From: Burkholderia sp. 9120
GTDB lineage: Bacteria > Pseudomonadota > Gammaproteobacteria > Burkholderiales > Burkholderiaceae
Direction of reading: 5' to 3'
NCBI RefSeq assembly: GCF_000745015.1
Contig: NZ_JQNA01000001.1
Location: 1,240,001-1,304,000 of the forward strand
DNA: 64,000 nt
Of the stretch, positions 26,023 through 36,682 are shown piece after piece. The notes beneath the pieces were generated by a model. That model was given only the letters and a program-made list of their open reading frames with translations. It was not told the origin of the DNA and made no database searches. The position numbers and the translations under genes were made by a program. Within the stretch, counting starts at the first letter, position 1, and each line of letters opens with the position of its first letter.

Positions 26023-27570
26023 ATGACATCGCAAACCATCCGCTTTTATCACCAGGGGTCCGTCCGTGAAGTCGCGGACGTTCCGGCGACGCGCACCGTG
26101 CTTCAGCACCTGCGCGAGGATCTGCGTTGCACGGGCACCAAGGAAGGTTGCGCGGAAGGCGACTGCGGCGCCTGCACCGTCGTGATCGGCGAACTGGACG
26201 CGCACGGCGAACTGGCGCTGAAAGCGGTCAACGCCTGCATCCAGTTCCTGCCCACGCTCGATGGCCGCGCCCTCTTCACCGTCGAAGACCTGCGCGCCGC
26301 CGACGGCACGCTGCACCCCGTCCAGCAAGCCATGGTGGATTGCCACGGCTCCCAATGCGGTTTCTGCACGCCCGGCTTCGTGATGTCGATGTGGGCGCTG
26401 TACGAAAACCAGCCGGCCGCCGCCGGCCTGCCCACCCGCGATGAGATCAACGCCGCGCTGTCCGGCAATCTGTGCCGCTGCACCGGCTACCGGCCGATCG
26501 TCGACGCGTCGCAGAAAATGTTCGATTACCCGCAATACCCGCGCGTGACGCTGGACCGTCAGGCCATCGCGGAGCAACTGCGCGCGCTGCAACGCCGCGA
26601 CACCTTCGAATACCGCGCCCCCGACTCGCGCGGCGCCGGGTTCGGCTCACCCGCCTTCCACGCGCCGGTTTCGCTCGACGCCTTCGCCCGTCTGCGTGCC
26701 GAGCATCCGCAGGCGCGCCTGCTGGCCGGCAGCACCGACGTCGGCCTGTGGGTCACCAAGCAGTTCCGCGATCTCGGCGACATTCTGTACATCGGCAACG
26801 TCGCCGAATTGAAGACGATCGAGCGCGACGCACAAATGCTGACCATCGGCGCCGCCGCCACGCTCGAAGACGCGTACGCCGCGCTCGCCGTCGATTACCC
26901 CGAACTCGCCGAACTGTGGACCCGCTTCGCGTCGCTGCCGATCCGCAACGCCGGCACGCTCGGCGGCAATGTCGCGAACGGGTCGCCGATCGGCGATTCG
27001 ATGCCGGCGCTGCTCGCGCTCGACGCCGAAGTCGTGCTGCGTCACGGCCCGAAAACCCGCACGCTGCCGCTCGACGCGTTCTACCTCGGCTACCAGAAAA
27101 CCGCGCTGGCAGCGGGCGAATTCGTCGCGGCGCTGCGCGTACCGCGGCCGGCGGGCACGCTGCGCTTTCGCACTTACAAAGTGTCGAAACGCTACGATCA
27201 GGACATCTCGGCGGTGTGCGCGGCCTTTGCCTTGCAGATCGACGAAACCGGCACGATCCGGCAAGCCCGTATCGCATTCGGCGGCATGGCGGCGACGCCG
27301 AAGCGCGCCGCGCAAACCGAAGCCGTGCTGAGCGGCGCGACATGGAACGAAAGCACCGCGCGGCAAGCCATGAACGCGCTCGTCGCCGATTACCAGCCGC
27401 TTAGCGACATGCGGGCGTCGAGCGCTTACCGGCTGAAGGTGGCGCGCAACGTGCTGTGGCGCTTCCACCTCGAAACGCGCGACGACGCGCCGCTCGCGCT
27501 GTGCGACGTGAATGCATTCGCGTTCGAAACCGGCGCACCGGACGCCCTCGTGGCGAAGGAGCCGTCGTGA
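26023..27570 (+). CDS. xdhA: Xanthine dehydrogenase small subunit (2Fe-2S and FAD)
   Basis: 515 aa. N-terminal ferredoxin-type [2Fe-2S] motif 'CTGTKEGCAEGDCGACTVV', second cluster 'SQCGFCTPGFVMSMWAL' and 'GNLCRCTGYRPI' (about residue 150). The FAD domain has 'LLAGSTDVGLWVTKQFRD' (about 230) and 'PIRNAGTLGGNVANGSPIGD' (about 310). It carries electrons from the molybdenum subunit to NAD+ in oxidation of hypoxanthine and xanthine to urate. The stop overlaps the xdhB start by one base (TGATG), so they are coupled. Confidence 0.95.
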   Translation: MTSQTIRFYHQGSVREVADVPATRTVLQHLREDLRCTGTKEGCAEGDCGACTVVIGELDAHGELALKAVNACIQFLPTLDGRALFTVEDLRAADGTLHPVQQAMVDCHGSQCGFCTPGFVMSMWALYENQPAAAGLPTRDEINAALSGNLCRCTGYRPIVDASQKMFDYPQYPRVTLDRQAIAEQLRALQRRDTFEYRAPDSRGAGFGSPAFHAPVSLDAFARLRAEHPQARLLAGSTDVGLWVTKQFRDLGDILYIGNVAELKTIERDAQMLTIGAAATLEDAYAALAVDYPELAELWTRFASLPIRNAGTLGGNVANGSPIGDSMPALLALDAEVVLRHGPKTRTLPLDAFYLGYQKTALAAGEFVAALRVPRPAGTLRFRTYKVSKRYDQDISAVCAAFALQIDETGTIRQARIAFGGMAATPKRAAQTEAVLSGATWNESTARQAMNALVADYQPLSDMRASSAYRLKVARNVLWRFHLETRDDAPLALCDVNAFAFETGAPDALVAKEPS

Positions 27571-30014
27571 TGAACCGCACCGATGCTTTCGTCGATCAGG
27601 CCGTGAAACCGATCGTGAATCAGGCTGCAAGGCACGCGGCGAATCCGGCCGCCAGGCACGTCGCGTCGCTCGACCACGACACGGCAATCGGCGTCTCGCT
27701 GCCGCACGAATCCGCGGCGCTGCACGTCAGCGGCGAAGCCACCTACACCGACGACGTCGCCGAACTGCACGGCACGCTGCACGCCGCGCTTGGCCTGTCG
27801 CGCCACGCGCACGCGCGGATCGTCTCGATGGATCTGGACGCGGTCAGAAACGCGCCCGGCGTGATCGCCGTGCTCACCGCGGAAGATATCCCCGGCGAAA
27901 ACAATTGCGGCCCGGTGCTGCACGACGACCCGATTCTCGCCGTCGACGAAGTGCTGTATCTCGGCCAGCCGGTCTTCGCCGTGATCGCCGAAAGCCACGA
28001 CCTCGCGCGCCGCGCCGCCGCGCTCGCGAAGAGCGACGACGTGATCCGCTACGAGCCGCTCGAAGCGATCCTCACGCCCGCCGAAGCCAAGGCGCGGCAG
28101 CAATACGTGCTGCCGCCGCTGCATCTGAAGCGCGGCGAGCCGGCCGCTAAAATCGCCGCCGCGCCGCACCGGATCGCCGCCACGTTCGAAGTCGGCGGTC
28201 AGGAACAGTTTTATCTCGAAGGCCAGATCGCGTACGCCGTGCCGAAAGAAATGGACGGCATGCTGGTCTACAGTTCGACGCAGCATCCGAGCGAAATGCA
28301 GCAGGTAGTCGCGCATATGCTCGACTGGCCGGCGCATAGCGTGGTGTGCGAATGCCGGCGCATGGGCGGCGGCTTTGGCGGCAAGGAATCGCAATCGGCA
28401 GTGTTCGCGTGCGTGGCGTCGCTGGCGGCGAAACTGCTGCGCCGCCCGGTCAAACTGCGCGCCGATCGTGACGACGATTTCATGATCACCGGCAAGCGCC
28501 ACGACGCGATCTACGCATACGAAGCCGGCTTCGACGACAACGGCCGCATTCTCGGCGCGCGCGTCGAAATCGCTTTGCGCGCGGGCTATTCTGCCGACCT
28601 CTCCGGCGCCGTCGCGACGCGCGCCGTGTGCCATTTCGATAACGCGTACTACCTGTCCGACGTCGATATCGTCGCGCTGTGCTGCAAGACCAACACGCAA
28701 TCGAACACCGCGTTTCGCGGCTTCGGCGGCCCGCAAGGCGCGCTCGTGATGGAGGTGATGATCGACAGCATCGCGCGTCAGTTGAAGCGCGATCCGCTCG
28801 ACGTGCGCGTCGCCAATTACTATGGGATCGGCGAGCGCGATACGACGCCGTACGGGCAGCGTGTCGAAGACAACGTGATCGCGCCGCTGACCGACGAACT
28901 GCTCGACACCAGCGACTATCGCGCGCGCCGCGCGGAAATCGCGGCCTTCAACGCAACGAGCCCGGTGCTCAAACGCGGTCTGTCGTTCTCGCCGGTGAAG
29001 TTCGGCATTTCGTTCAACGTGCCGTTTCTGAATCAGGCCGGCGCGCTGGTGCATGTGTACAAAGACGGTTCGGCGCTGGTCAATCACGGCGGCACCGAGA
29101 TGGGCCAAGGGCTCAACACGAAGGTCGCGCAGGTCGTCGCCAATGCATTGGGGTTGCCGCTCACGCGCGTGCGGGTCACGGCAACCGACACGTCGAAGAT
29201 CGCCAACACCTCGGCGACCGCGGCATCGACCGGTAGCGATCTGAACGGCAAAGCCGCCGAAGCCGCCGCGCACACCATCCGCGCGCGGCTCGCCGAACTT
29301 GCGGCGAAGCAACTCGGCGGCCACGCGAACGACGTGCGCTTCGCCAACGGCGAGGTGTCGGTGAACGGCGGCGCGATGCCGTTCGAACAACTGGTGAGCG
29401 CCGCGTATCTGGCACGCGTGCAGTTGTGGTCGGACGGTTTCTACACCACGCCGAAGGTTCATTGGGACGCGAAAACGCTGACCGGTCACCCGTTTTATTA
29501 CTTTGCGTACGGCGCGGCGGTGTCGGAAGTCGTGATCGACACGCTGACCGGCGAATGGAAACTGGTGCGCGCGGACGTGCTGCACGACGCCGGCCAGTCG
29601 ATCAATCCGGCGATCGACATCGGTCAGGTGGAAGGCGGCTTCATTCAGGGCATGGGCTGGCTCACCACCGAAGAACTATGGTGGAACCGCGACGGCCGTC
29701 TGATGACGCATGCGCCGTCCACGTACAAGATTCCGGCGGTGAGCGACACGCCCGCGGCGTTCCACGTGCAGCTCTATCAGAACCGCAACGCCGAGCCGAC
29801 CGTGTTCCACTCGAAGGCGGTCGGCGAGCCGCCGCTGTTGCTGCCGTTCTCGGTGTTTCTGGCGATTCGCGACGCGATCGCGGCCGCCGTGCCGAACGCG
29901 CAGCAAGCGCCGCCCTTACGCGCGCCGGCCACGCCCGAGGCGATTCTCGACGCGCTGGACGCCTTACATGCGGCAAGCGACACGCAACCCGCCGAATCGA
30001 GCGACGTGATGTGA
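27570..30014 (+). CDS. xdhB: Xanthine dehydrogenase large (molybdopterin) subunit
   Basis: 814 aa, start ATG 27570 with AAGGAG at 27556-27561. After a ~35-residue leader comes the aldehyde oxidase/xanthine dehydrogenase a/b hammerhead ('SGEATYTDDVAELHGTLHAA'). Molybdopterin-binding segments follow: 'EGQIAYAVPKEMDGMLVYSS', 'CRRMGGGFGGKESQS', 'TAFRGFGGPQGALVMEVMID', and 'GGTEMGQGLNTKVAQV'. The catalytic Glu is in the C-terminal 'VGEPPLLLPFSVFLAIRDAI'. It hydroxylates hypoxanthine/xanthine. Located between xdhA and the maturation gene xdhC. Confidence 0.95.
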   Translation: MNRTDAFVDQAVKPIVNQAARHAANPAARHVASLDHDTAIGVSLPHESAALHVSGEATYTDDVAELHGTLHAALGLSRHAHARIVSMDLDAVRNAPGVIAVLTAEDIPGENNCGPVLHDDPILAVDEVLYLGQPVFAVIAESHDLARRAAALAKSDDVIRYEPLEAILTPAEAKARQQYVLPPLHLKRGEPAAKIAAAPHRIAATFEVGGQEQFYLEGQIAYAVPKEMDGMLVYSSTQHPSEMQQVVAHMLDWPAHSVVCECRRMGGGFGGKESQSAVFACVASLAAKLLRRPVKLRADRDDDFMITGKRHDAIYAYEAGFDDNGRILGARVEIALRAGYSADLSGAVATRAVCHFDNAYYLSDVDIVALCCKTNTQSNTAFRGFGGPQGALVMEVMIDSIARQLKRDPLDVRVANYYGIGERDTTPYGQRVEDNVIAPLTDELLDTSDYRARRAEIAAFNATSPVLKRGLSFSPVKFGISFNVPFLNQAGALVHVYKDGSALVNHGGTEMGQGLNTKVAQVVANALGLPLTRVRVTATDTSKIANTSATAASTGSDLNGKAAEAAAHTIRARLAELAAKQLGGHANDVRFANGEVSVNGGAMPFEQLVSAAYLARVQLWSDGFYTTPKVHWDAKTLTGHPFYYFAYGAAVSEVVIDTLTGEWKLVRADVLHDAGQSINPAIDIGQVEGGFIQGMGWLTTEELWWNRDGRLMTHAPSTYKIPAVSDTPAAFHVQLYQNRNAEPTVFHSKAVGEPPLLLPFSVFLAIRDAIAAAVPNAQQAPPLRAPATPEAILDALDALHAASDTQPAESSDVM

Positions 30015-30139
30015 AGAACGTGAATCGAAGCGCATGAACCGAACCACCCGAACCACGGCCCCACGCGACACGAACGCGTCGGACCACACTCAACCGGCCG
30101 CACGGACACCCCGCGCGGCCCTGTATGGAGACCCGCCGG

Positions 30140-31156
30140 ATGCAAGCCTGGCTACCTGACCTGCAACAACTGCTCGCGCACGGCGACGCCGCCGTGCTGG
30201 TGACGGTCGCGCGCGTCGAAGGGTCGGCGCCCCGCGAGGCCGGCACCAAGATGATCGTCACGCGCGAATCGGCGAAACACACGATTGGCGGCGGCCACCT
30301 CGAATGGAAAGCGATCGAGACCGCGCGCCAGGTCTTGCGCGACGGCATGCGCTCGCCGCACATGCGCCGGCTGGAGCGTTTCGCGCTCGGCCCAAGCCTC
30401 GGCCAGTGCTGCGGCGGTGCGGTGATTCTCGCGTTCGAGCGGCTCGATATCGGCGATCTCGGCTGGATTACGTCGCTCGCGAAACGCGTGGCCGCGGGCC
30501 AATCGACGGTGCGTAGCGTATCATTCGGCCCCGCACCGGATGCGGTGATGCTGTCCGACCCCGAGCCGGGTGTCGACGCCGCCGACTGCCTGCTGTGGGA
30601 CGGCGCCGGCTTCGACGACAGCGGCGCGCTGCTCACCGAGACCGTCGCGCCAGGCGACTTTTCGGTCGTGCTGTTCGGCGCCGGTCACGTGGGCGCGGCG
30701 CTGGTTCGCGTGCTGGCCACGCTGCCGTGCGCGGTGCGCTGGGTGGACGAGCGCGACGCGCAGTTTCCGCCGGCCGAACTGCTGCACGCGGCCAACGTGA
30801 AAATCGATCCGAACGACGCCCCCGACGAAGCCATCGACCAGGCTTTGCCGAACACTTACTTCATCGTGATGACGCATAACCACGCGCTCGATCTGGAACT
30901 GGCCGAGCGGATTCTGCGGCGTGGCGATTTCGCGTTCTTCGGCATGATCGGCTCGCATAGCAAGCGCAAGCAGTTCGAACACCGGCTCGCCGCGCGCGGC
31001 CTCGACCCGGCGCTGATCGGGCGAATGAAATGCCCGCTCGGCGTGGACGGTATCGTCGACAAGTCGCCGGAAATCATCGCGATCTCGGCGGCGGCGCAGG
31101 TGTTGCAAGCCGTCGAGGCGAACGCAGGCCTGCATCACGCGACGCATACGGTTTGA
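30140..31156 (+). CDS. xdhC: Xanthine dehydrogenase accessory protein XdhC
   Basis: 338 aa from ATG 30140 (GGAG 8 nt upstream; the ATG at 30125 lacks a site). N-terminal XdhC/CoxI domain 'GDAAVLVTVARVEGSAPREA' with 'GGGHLEWKAIETARQVL' and Cys pair 'LGQCCGGAVILAFERL'. The C-terminal Rossmann domain has 'VVLFGAGHVGAALVRVLATL' and 'FFGMIGSHSKRKQFEHRL'. XdhC binds molybdenum cofactor, promotes its sulfuration and inserts it into XdhB. 125 nt separate it from xdhB; same direction. Confidence 0.93.
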   Translation: MQAWLPDLQQLLAHGDAAVLVTVARVEGSAPREAGTKMIVTRESAKHTIGGGHLEWKAIETARQVLRDGMRSPHMRRLERFALGPSLGQCCGGAVILAFERLDIGDLGWITSLAKRVAAGQSTVRSVSFGPAPDAVMLSDPEPGVDAADCLLWDGAGFDDSGALLTETVAPGDFSVVLFGAGHVGAALVRVLATLPCAVRWVDERDAQFPPAELLHAANVKIDPNDAPDEAIDQALPNTYFIVMTHNHALDLELAERILRRGDFAFFGMIGSHSKRKQFEHRLAARGLDPALIGRMKCPLGVDGIVDKSPEIIAISAAAQVLQAVEANAGLHHATHTV

Positions 31157-31232
31157 CGCAAGGCGCCTTGTCCGACAGCCCTCAGATAAGGCGACAGCAT
31201 CCAGTGCGAACCGACTCCAACACCACCCCTGA

Positions 31233-32291
<1,059 letters not shown>

Positions 32292-32396
32292 CGGGCCGAC
32301 GTATAGCAGCCGGCGGCGGCGCACGCTCTCCAGAGAGCGCAGGCAAAACACCGTCGCCGAGCTGTTCAGCTTCCCACAATCGGAGACGGTTTTTCC

Positions 32397-33761
32397 ATGA
32401 CTCATTCGGCCAACCCGGCTAAAGCAGGCCAATCCGCATTCCGCGCACAACTGCTGACCTTCAACGGCGATCCCGCGCAATCGCCCAATGCGGCGGTCTT
32501 CAACGAGGACGGCTTGCTGATCGTCGAAGACGGTCATGTGGTCGCGGCCGGCGCGTATGCGGCGCTCGCGTCGCAACTCGCGCCCGGCACCCAGGTGCAG
32601 GACATGCGCGACAAGCTGATCGTGCCGGGCTTCATCGACACGCACATCCACTATCCGCAGACCGACATGATCGCCTCGCCGGCGCCGGGTCTGTTGCCGT
32701 GGCTCGACACGTACACGTTCCCGACCGAACGCCGCTTCAGCGATCCGGCGTATGCGCAAGACACGGCGAGCTTTTTCGTCGAAGAACTGCTGGCTTGCGG
32801 CACCACCACCGCGCTGGTGTATTGCACGGTCCACAAGGAATCGGCCGACGCGCTCTTCACCGAGAGCGAAGCGCGCAATCTGCGGATGGTGGCCGGCAAG
32901 GTGCTGATGGATCGCCATTGCCCCGAGTTCCTGCAGGACACGCCGCAATCGGGCTATGACGACAGCGCCGAATTGATCGGCCGCTGGCACAACCGTGGCC
33001 GCCAGATGTACGCGCTCACGCCGCGTTTCGCGCCGACGTCGACCGAAGCGCAACTCGAAGCGTGCGGCGTGCTGGCCAAAGAGCATCCGGACATTTTCAT
33101 TCAGAGCCACGTCGCGGAAAACACCGACGAAGTGAAGTGGGTCGCCGATCTGTTCCCGGGTCACCGCAGTTATCTGGACATCTACGATCACTACGGTCTG
33201 CTGCGCCGCCGCGCGGTGTACGGCCATTGCATCTACCTCGACGAGGAAGACCGCAAGCGCATGGCGCAAACCGGCGCGGTCGCGTCGCACTGCCCGACGT
33301 CGAATCTGTTCCTCGGCAGCGGCCTGTTCGACTTCGACAAGGCCGACGCAGCGGGTATGCCGATCGCGCTGGCTACCGACGTCGGCGGCGGCACGTCGTT
33401 CTCGATGCTGCAGACCATGAACGAGGCGCACAAGGTTGCGCGTCTCACGGGCCATCATCTGACCGCGACACGCATGTTCTATCTGGCGACCGCCGGCGCC
33501 GCCGAAGCGCTCGACCTCGCGGATAAGGTCGGCACGTTGAAGCCGAAGTCGGAAGCGGACTTCGTCGTGCTCGATCCGCAAGCGACGCCGCTGCTCGCAC
33601 GCCGCACCGCGCGCACCGAATCGCTGGAAGAGTTGCTGTTCGCGTTCGCGCTGCTCGGCGACGATCGCGCGATCTATGAAACGTATGCGGCAGGCAAGCG
33701 CGTGCATCGTCGCGACGACGTGCGGGTGCATGCACCGCGTACGGCGAGAATCGCGGCTTGA
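32397..33761 (+). CDS. guaD: Guanine deaminase
   Basis: 454 aa of the amidohydrolase superfamily. Zn ligands His83/His85 in 'VPGFIDTHIHYPQTD', then the guanine-site segment 'LLPWLDTYTFPTERRFSDPA', 'MDRHCPEFLQD', 'SHVAENTDEVKWV', 'VYGHCIYLDEEDRKRM', 'HCPTSNLFLGSGLFD', and Asp in 'ATDVGGGTSFSML'. It converts guanine to xanthine, the substrate of the upstream xanthine dehydrogenase. Last gene of the purine block; terminator at 33808. Confidence 0.95.
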   Translation: MTHSANPAKAGQSAFRAQLLTFNGDPAQSPNAAVFNEDGLLIVEDGHVVAAGAYAALASQLAPGTQVQDMRDKLIVPGFIDTHIHYPQTDMIASPAPGLLPWLDTYTFPTERRFSDPAYAQDTASFFVEELLACGTTTALVYCTVHKESADALFTESEARNLRMVAGKVLMDRHCPEFLQDTPQSGYDDSAELIGRWHNRGRQMYALTPRFAPTSTEAQLEACGVLAKEHPDIFIQSHVAENTDEVKWVADLFPGHRSYLDIYDHYGLLRRRAVYGHCIYLDEEDRKRMAQTGAVASHCPTSNLFLGSGLFDFDKADAAGMPIALATDVGGGTSFSMLQTMNEAHKVARLTGHHLTATRMFYLATAGAAEALDLADKVGTLKPKSEADFVVLDPQATPLLARRTARTESLEELLFAFALLGDDRAIYETYAAGKRVHRRDDVRVHAPRTARIAA

Positions 33762-33807
33762 GCGTGATTTGAGCGTGGCATAACAATCGTCACGCAGCGG
33801 AATGAAA

Positions 33808-33836
33808 AAACGGCGCTTCGATTCGAAGCGCCGTTT
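33808..33836. terminator. Rho-independent bidirectional terminator after guaD
   Basis: A 14-bp perfect inverted repeat (33808-33821 and 33823-33836) around one T, of form AAACGGCGCTTCGA...; A run before and T run after. It separates guaD from the convergent flavoenzyme gene. Confidence 0.9.
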
Positions 33837-33885
33837 CTCTTTGGCTCATACCGTGGCGGCCGTGGCGACAGTGACGACGACCCGC

Positions 33886-35157
33886 TCAACGCATGGTGCA
33901 AATCTCATGCAACGCGTTAAGCCGCCGCACCGGATCGGCGACATACGGATTCGACTCGTCCCACGCATAGCCCGCCAGCACCGCGGCGATCATCCGCCGG
34001 ATCGACGGCGCCTGTTCCGGATAGAAAATGATGTCCTGCAACGCCCCCGTATACCAGCGCTCGACAAACGCGCGGAACGTATCGATCCCCTTGCGCAACG
34101 GCACGTCGTAAGCGGCGGACCAGTCGACCGCTTCGCCGTCCAGTTGCCGGTTCAAGGTCTCAACCGCGAGATGCGCGGAGCGCAACGCGATCGTCACACC
34201 GGACGAGAACACCGGATCGAGAAACTCGCCCGCATTGCCGAGCAACGCGTAACCCGGCCCATGCAAGCGCTCCACGTTCGCCGCATAACCACCGATATGC
34301 CGCACCGGCATCAGGAACGGCGCGTTGCCGATCAGCCGGTTGAACGTCGGCTCCTGCTGGATCAACTCGCGCAGCTTCGCGTCGCGCTCCGCTTCCGGCA
34401 CCTCGAGGAAACTCGCCTCGGCCACGCACCCCACTGACGAACGCCCGCCCGCCAGCGGAATCATCCAGAACCACACGTCGCGGCGCTCCGGATGGGTCGC
34501 CACGCAGATCTTGTTGCGATCGGTGACGCCGGCCGGAATGCCGTCCTGCACGTGCGTGAAGATCGCGGCGCGGGTCGGCATGCGGGTCGGCGCTTCGAGG
34601 TTCAGCAGGCGCGGCAGCACGCGGCCGAAACCACTCGCGTCCAGCACGAAACGCGCTTCGATCTGATACGCGCGATCCGCCTCGTCGATCACGTCGACCA
34701 ATGGCCTCGCGCCGGTGTGAACCGCGCGCACCGCGTGACCGAAACGCACGTCGGCGCCCTGCTGCGCCGCGCAGCGAATCAGAATGTCGTCGAACACCGC
34801 GCGTTCGACCTGATAGGTCGTGCCCCAACCCGGCGAATGCTTGTCGCGGAAGTCAAACGCCGACGACTTGTCGCGGTGAATGAAATGCGCGCCGTTCTTG
34901 TACTGGAAGCCGGCTTCGACCACAGCCTGCAGCATGCCGGCTTCTTCGAGGTAGGCCATGCTCTGCGGCAGCAGGCTTTCGCCGATCGAGAAACGCGGAA
35001 AGTGCTGGCGCTCCAGCACCAGCACGGAACGACCCGCTTTGCGCAGCAGCGCTGCCGCAACCGCGCCCGCCGGACCCGCGCCGATGATCGCGACATCGAC
35101 GCTAGTGCGCTCTGACGTGTGTGTAGTCAAGTTTGCCTCAAATCGTTTGCTTGCCAT
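33886..35157 (-). CDS. Flavin-dependent halogenase-like oxidoreductase of the aryl-polyene cluster
   Basis: 423 aa. N-terminal FAD fold 'VDVAIIGAGPAGAVAAALLR' (about 20-40), 'ERQHFPRFSIGESLLPQ' (about 52-68), and the flavin-binding 'LLGNAGEFLDPVFSSGVTIA' (about 310). Residues 229-234 read WFWMIP, matching the WxWxIP signature used to mark flavin-dependent halogenases; the family also contains non-halogenating members. Such a gene is usual in xanthomonadin and aryl-polyene clusters, where it may halogenate or oxidise the aryl head. It is divergent from the methyltransferase, sharing a 109-bp promoter region. Confidence 0.82.
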   Translation of the reverse strand: MASKRFEANLTTHTSERTSVDVAIIGAGPAGAVAAALLRKAGRSVLVLERQHFPRFSIGESLLPQSMAYLEEAGMLQAVVEAGFQYKNGAHFIHRDKSSAFDFRDKHSPGWGTTYQVERAVFDDILIRCAAQQGADVRFGHAVRAVHTGARPLVDVIDEADRAYQIEARFVLDASGFGRVLPRLLNLEAPTRMPTRAAIFTHVQDGIPAGVTDRNKICVATHPERRDVWFWMIPLAGGRSSVGCVAEASFLEVPEAERDAKLRELIQQEPTFNRLIGNAPFLMPVRHIGGYAANVERLHGPGYALLGNAGEFLDPVFSSGVTIALRSAHLAVETLNRQLDGEAVDWSAAYDVPLRKGIDTFRAFVERWYTGALQDIIFYPEQAPSIRRMIAAVLAGYAWDESNPYVADPVRRLNALHEICTMR

Positions 35158-35266
35158 GTGCAGCGTTACGCTGCATCCTTACTTCTCGTTACAATTGCCT
35201 GCTAAACGCCCCGCATGAAATGCGCCCGGGGCACAGCAAAAACAAAATTTCGCCGCGGAGCCCAGC
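35158..35266. promoter_or_regulatory. Divergent promoter region of flavoenzyme and methyltransferase genes
   Basis: 109 bp between two outward-reading genes of the polyene cluster. CGGAG at 35256-35260 is the ribosome-binding site that selects GTG 35267 for the methyltransferase. No clear operator was recognised. Confidence 0.45.
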
Positions 35267-36007
35267 GTGTCGCCATCCGAAACATCCAGCGTGCCGTACG
35301 TGCCCGAAACGGCCTTCGGGATCTGGTTCCTGCGTACCCACACGTGGGAACACCATGTCCTGCGGGTCGCGATCAACGACCTCAAACGCCTGATCGACAC
35401 GCCGTTACCGGCTGCGCCGGTGATCGTCGACGTCGGCTGCGGACAAGGCATTTCGTTCCGGCTGCTGGCCGAGGCGTTCAGGCCGCGGCGCATTGTCGGG
35501 GTCGACTTTCACGAGGCGTCGCTGGCGCTCGCCACGAACGCGGCCAAGGCGTGCCGCGCCCAGTGCGCCGATATCGAGGTGCTGCACGGCGACTGCGCGA
35601 AACTGCCGCTGCCTGATGCAAGCGCCGACATCGTGTTCTGCCATCAAACCTTTCATCATCTCGTCGAGCAGGACCGCGCGCTCGCCGAGTTCCGCCGCGT
35701 GCTCAAACCGGGCGGCGTGCTGCTATTCGCCGAATCCACCGACGCGTACATCAAGTCGTGGGTGATCCGACTGCTGTTCCGTCATCCCATGCACGTGCAA
35801 AAGAGCGCCGACGGCTACCTCGACATGATTCGCCGTGGCGGCTTCAGCTTCACCCCGCGCAACGTTTCGCTGCCTTACCTGTGGTGGAGCCGCGCGAAAG
35901 ACTTCGGTCTGTTCGAACGCATCGGTCTGTCTCATCCGCGGCCCGGCAAGCGTCGTGAGACGCTGGTCAATGTCGCGGCGGTCAAGGCCGACCCAAGCTC
36001 GCTTTAA
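35267..36007 (+). CDS. Class I SAM-dependent methyltransferase of the aryl-polyene cluster
   Basis: 246 aa starting at GTG 35267. Rossmann methyltransferase: motif I 'VIVDVGCGQGISFRLLAEAF' (about 52-71), acidic loop 'IVGVDFHEASLALA', post-motif 'DIVFCHQTFHHLVEQDRALA' and 'EFRRVLKPGGVLLFAESTDA'. The C-terminal part is basic and aromatic ('SLPYLWWSRAKDFGLFERIG'). Aryl polyenes often carry methyl groups on the aryl ring or O-methyl groups, so ring or hydroxyl methylation is the likely role. It reads toward the main operon and ends 168 nt from it. Confidence 0.87.
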   Translation: MSPSETSSVPYVPETAFGIWFLRTHTWEHHVLRVAINDLKRLIDTPLPAAPVIVDVGCGQGISFRLLAEAFRPRRIVGVDFHEASLALATNAAKACRAQCADIEVLHGDCAKLPLPDASADIVFCHQTFHHLVEQDRALAEFRRVLKPGGVLLFAESTDAYIKSWVIRLLFRHPMHVQKSADGYLDMIRRGGFSFTPRNVSLPYLWWSRAKDFGLFERIGLSHPRPGKRRETLVNVAAVKADPSSL

Positions 36008-36174
36008 AGCTCGTCAGGTCAACACCGTTCCAGCACGAATCAAACCTGGTTCCCTGGTTCTCTGCTTCTCTGCTTTAGCGGCGCAAGGCGGCGGCATGCA
36101 TTGCCGTTCGCCTTGCCACCTCGCCGCCTTCCTGCTTCGCCGCGCCGCGAGGCGCCGCTTCCAACCACCTGCTT

Positions 36175-36618
36175 TTACTTGCGCAACGTCACCACGTCGC
36201 CCGTCAATGCCACACCGGCGATCACCGCACCCGCACCACACGTGAACTCGGTCGCGCTTTCACGCAGTTCGTTCTTGTAGTTGCTCTTGATGTTGATCAC
36301 CGCGTTGCCGCCTTCCTTGCGCGCGCGTTCCTGCAATTCGATCACCGCCGACAGGAACACGTGCTGGCACGCCTCCAGGTCGCTCTTGCCGAACGCGTTG
36401 GTCTTCTTGTTGGTGGCGAATTCGCCCATCGATTTGACAACGGCCGCGTGGTGCTGACCCGCGAAATACAGGCCGATGTCGTCGCTGACCTTGCCCGGTT
36501 CGCTGTGCAAGGCGGCGTCGATCGGATAGTTGTCGACCGTATCGCGCGCGAAGGCCGGCGTGGCGCTCAGCGTGGCGAACGAAGCGATCAGTGCAGCACA
36601 CATCAGATGGCGTTTCAT
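36175..36618 (-). CDS. Small exported protein of polyene cluster (often misnamed excinuclease)
   Basis: 147 aa with an AAGGAG site upstream and a signal peptide (MKRHLMCAALIASFATLSAT, cleavage near AFA-RD, residue 25). The mature part contains 'YFAGQHHAAVVKSMGEF', 'ACQHVFLSAVIELQERARKE', 'GGNAVINIKSNYKNELRESA', and a conserved 'TEFTCGAGAVIAGVALTGDV'. It resembles YbjQ-like folds and has no relation to UvrA despite frequent 'excinuclease' labels. It is a paralogue of the next upstream gene. Last gene of the long operon; role probably in localisation or transport of the pigment, inferred. Confidence 0.75.
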   Translation of the reverse strand: MKRHLMCAALIASFATLSATPAFARDTVDNYPIDAALHSEPGKVSDDIGLYFAGQHHAAVVKSMGEFATNKKTNAFGKSDLEACQHVFLSAVIELQERARKEGGNAVINIKSNYKNELRESATEFTCGAGAVIAGVALTGDVVTLRK

Positions 36619-36682
36619 TGAGACTCCTTGGTGGTTGTTGTTGCTATGTGAGTTCTATTTCAATCCAGCCTGCTTCAACGAC

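Noticed and set aside
36175..36618. Possible excinuclease subunit
   Set aside because: The protein is a 147-aa exported protein without ATPase motifs; the excinuclease label commonly attached to such genes is wrong.
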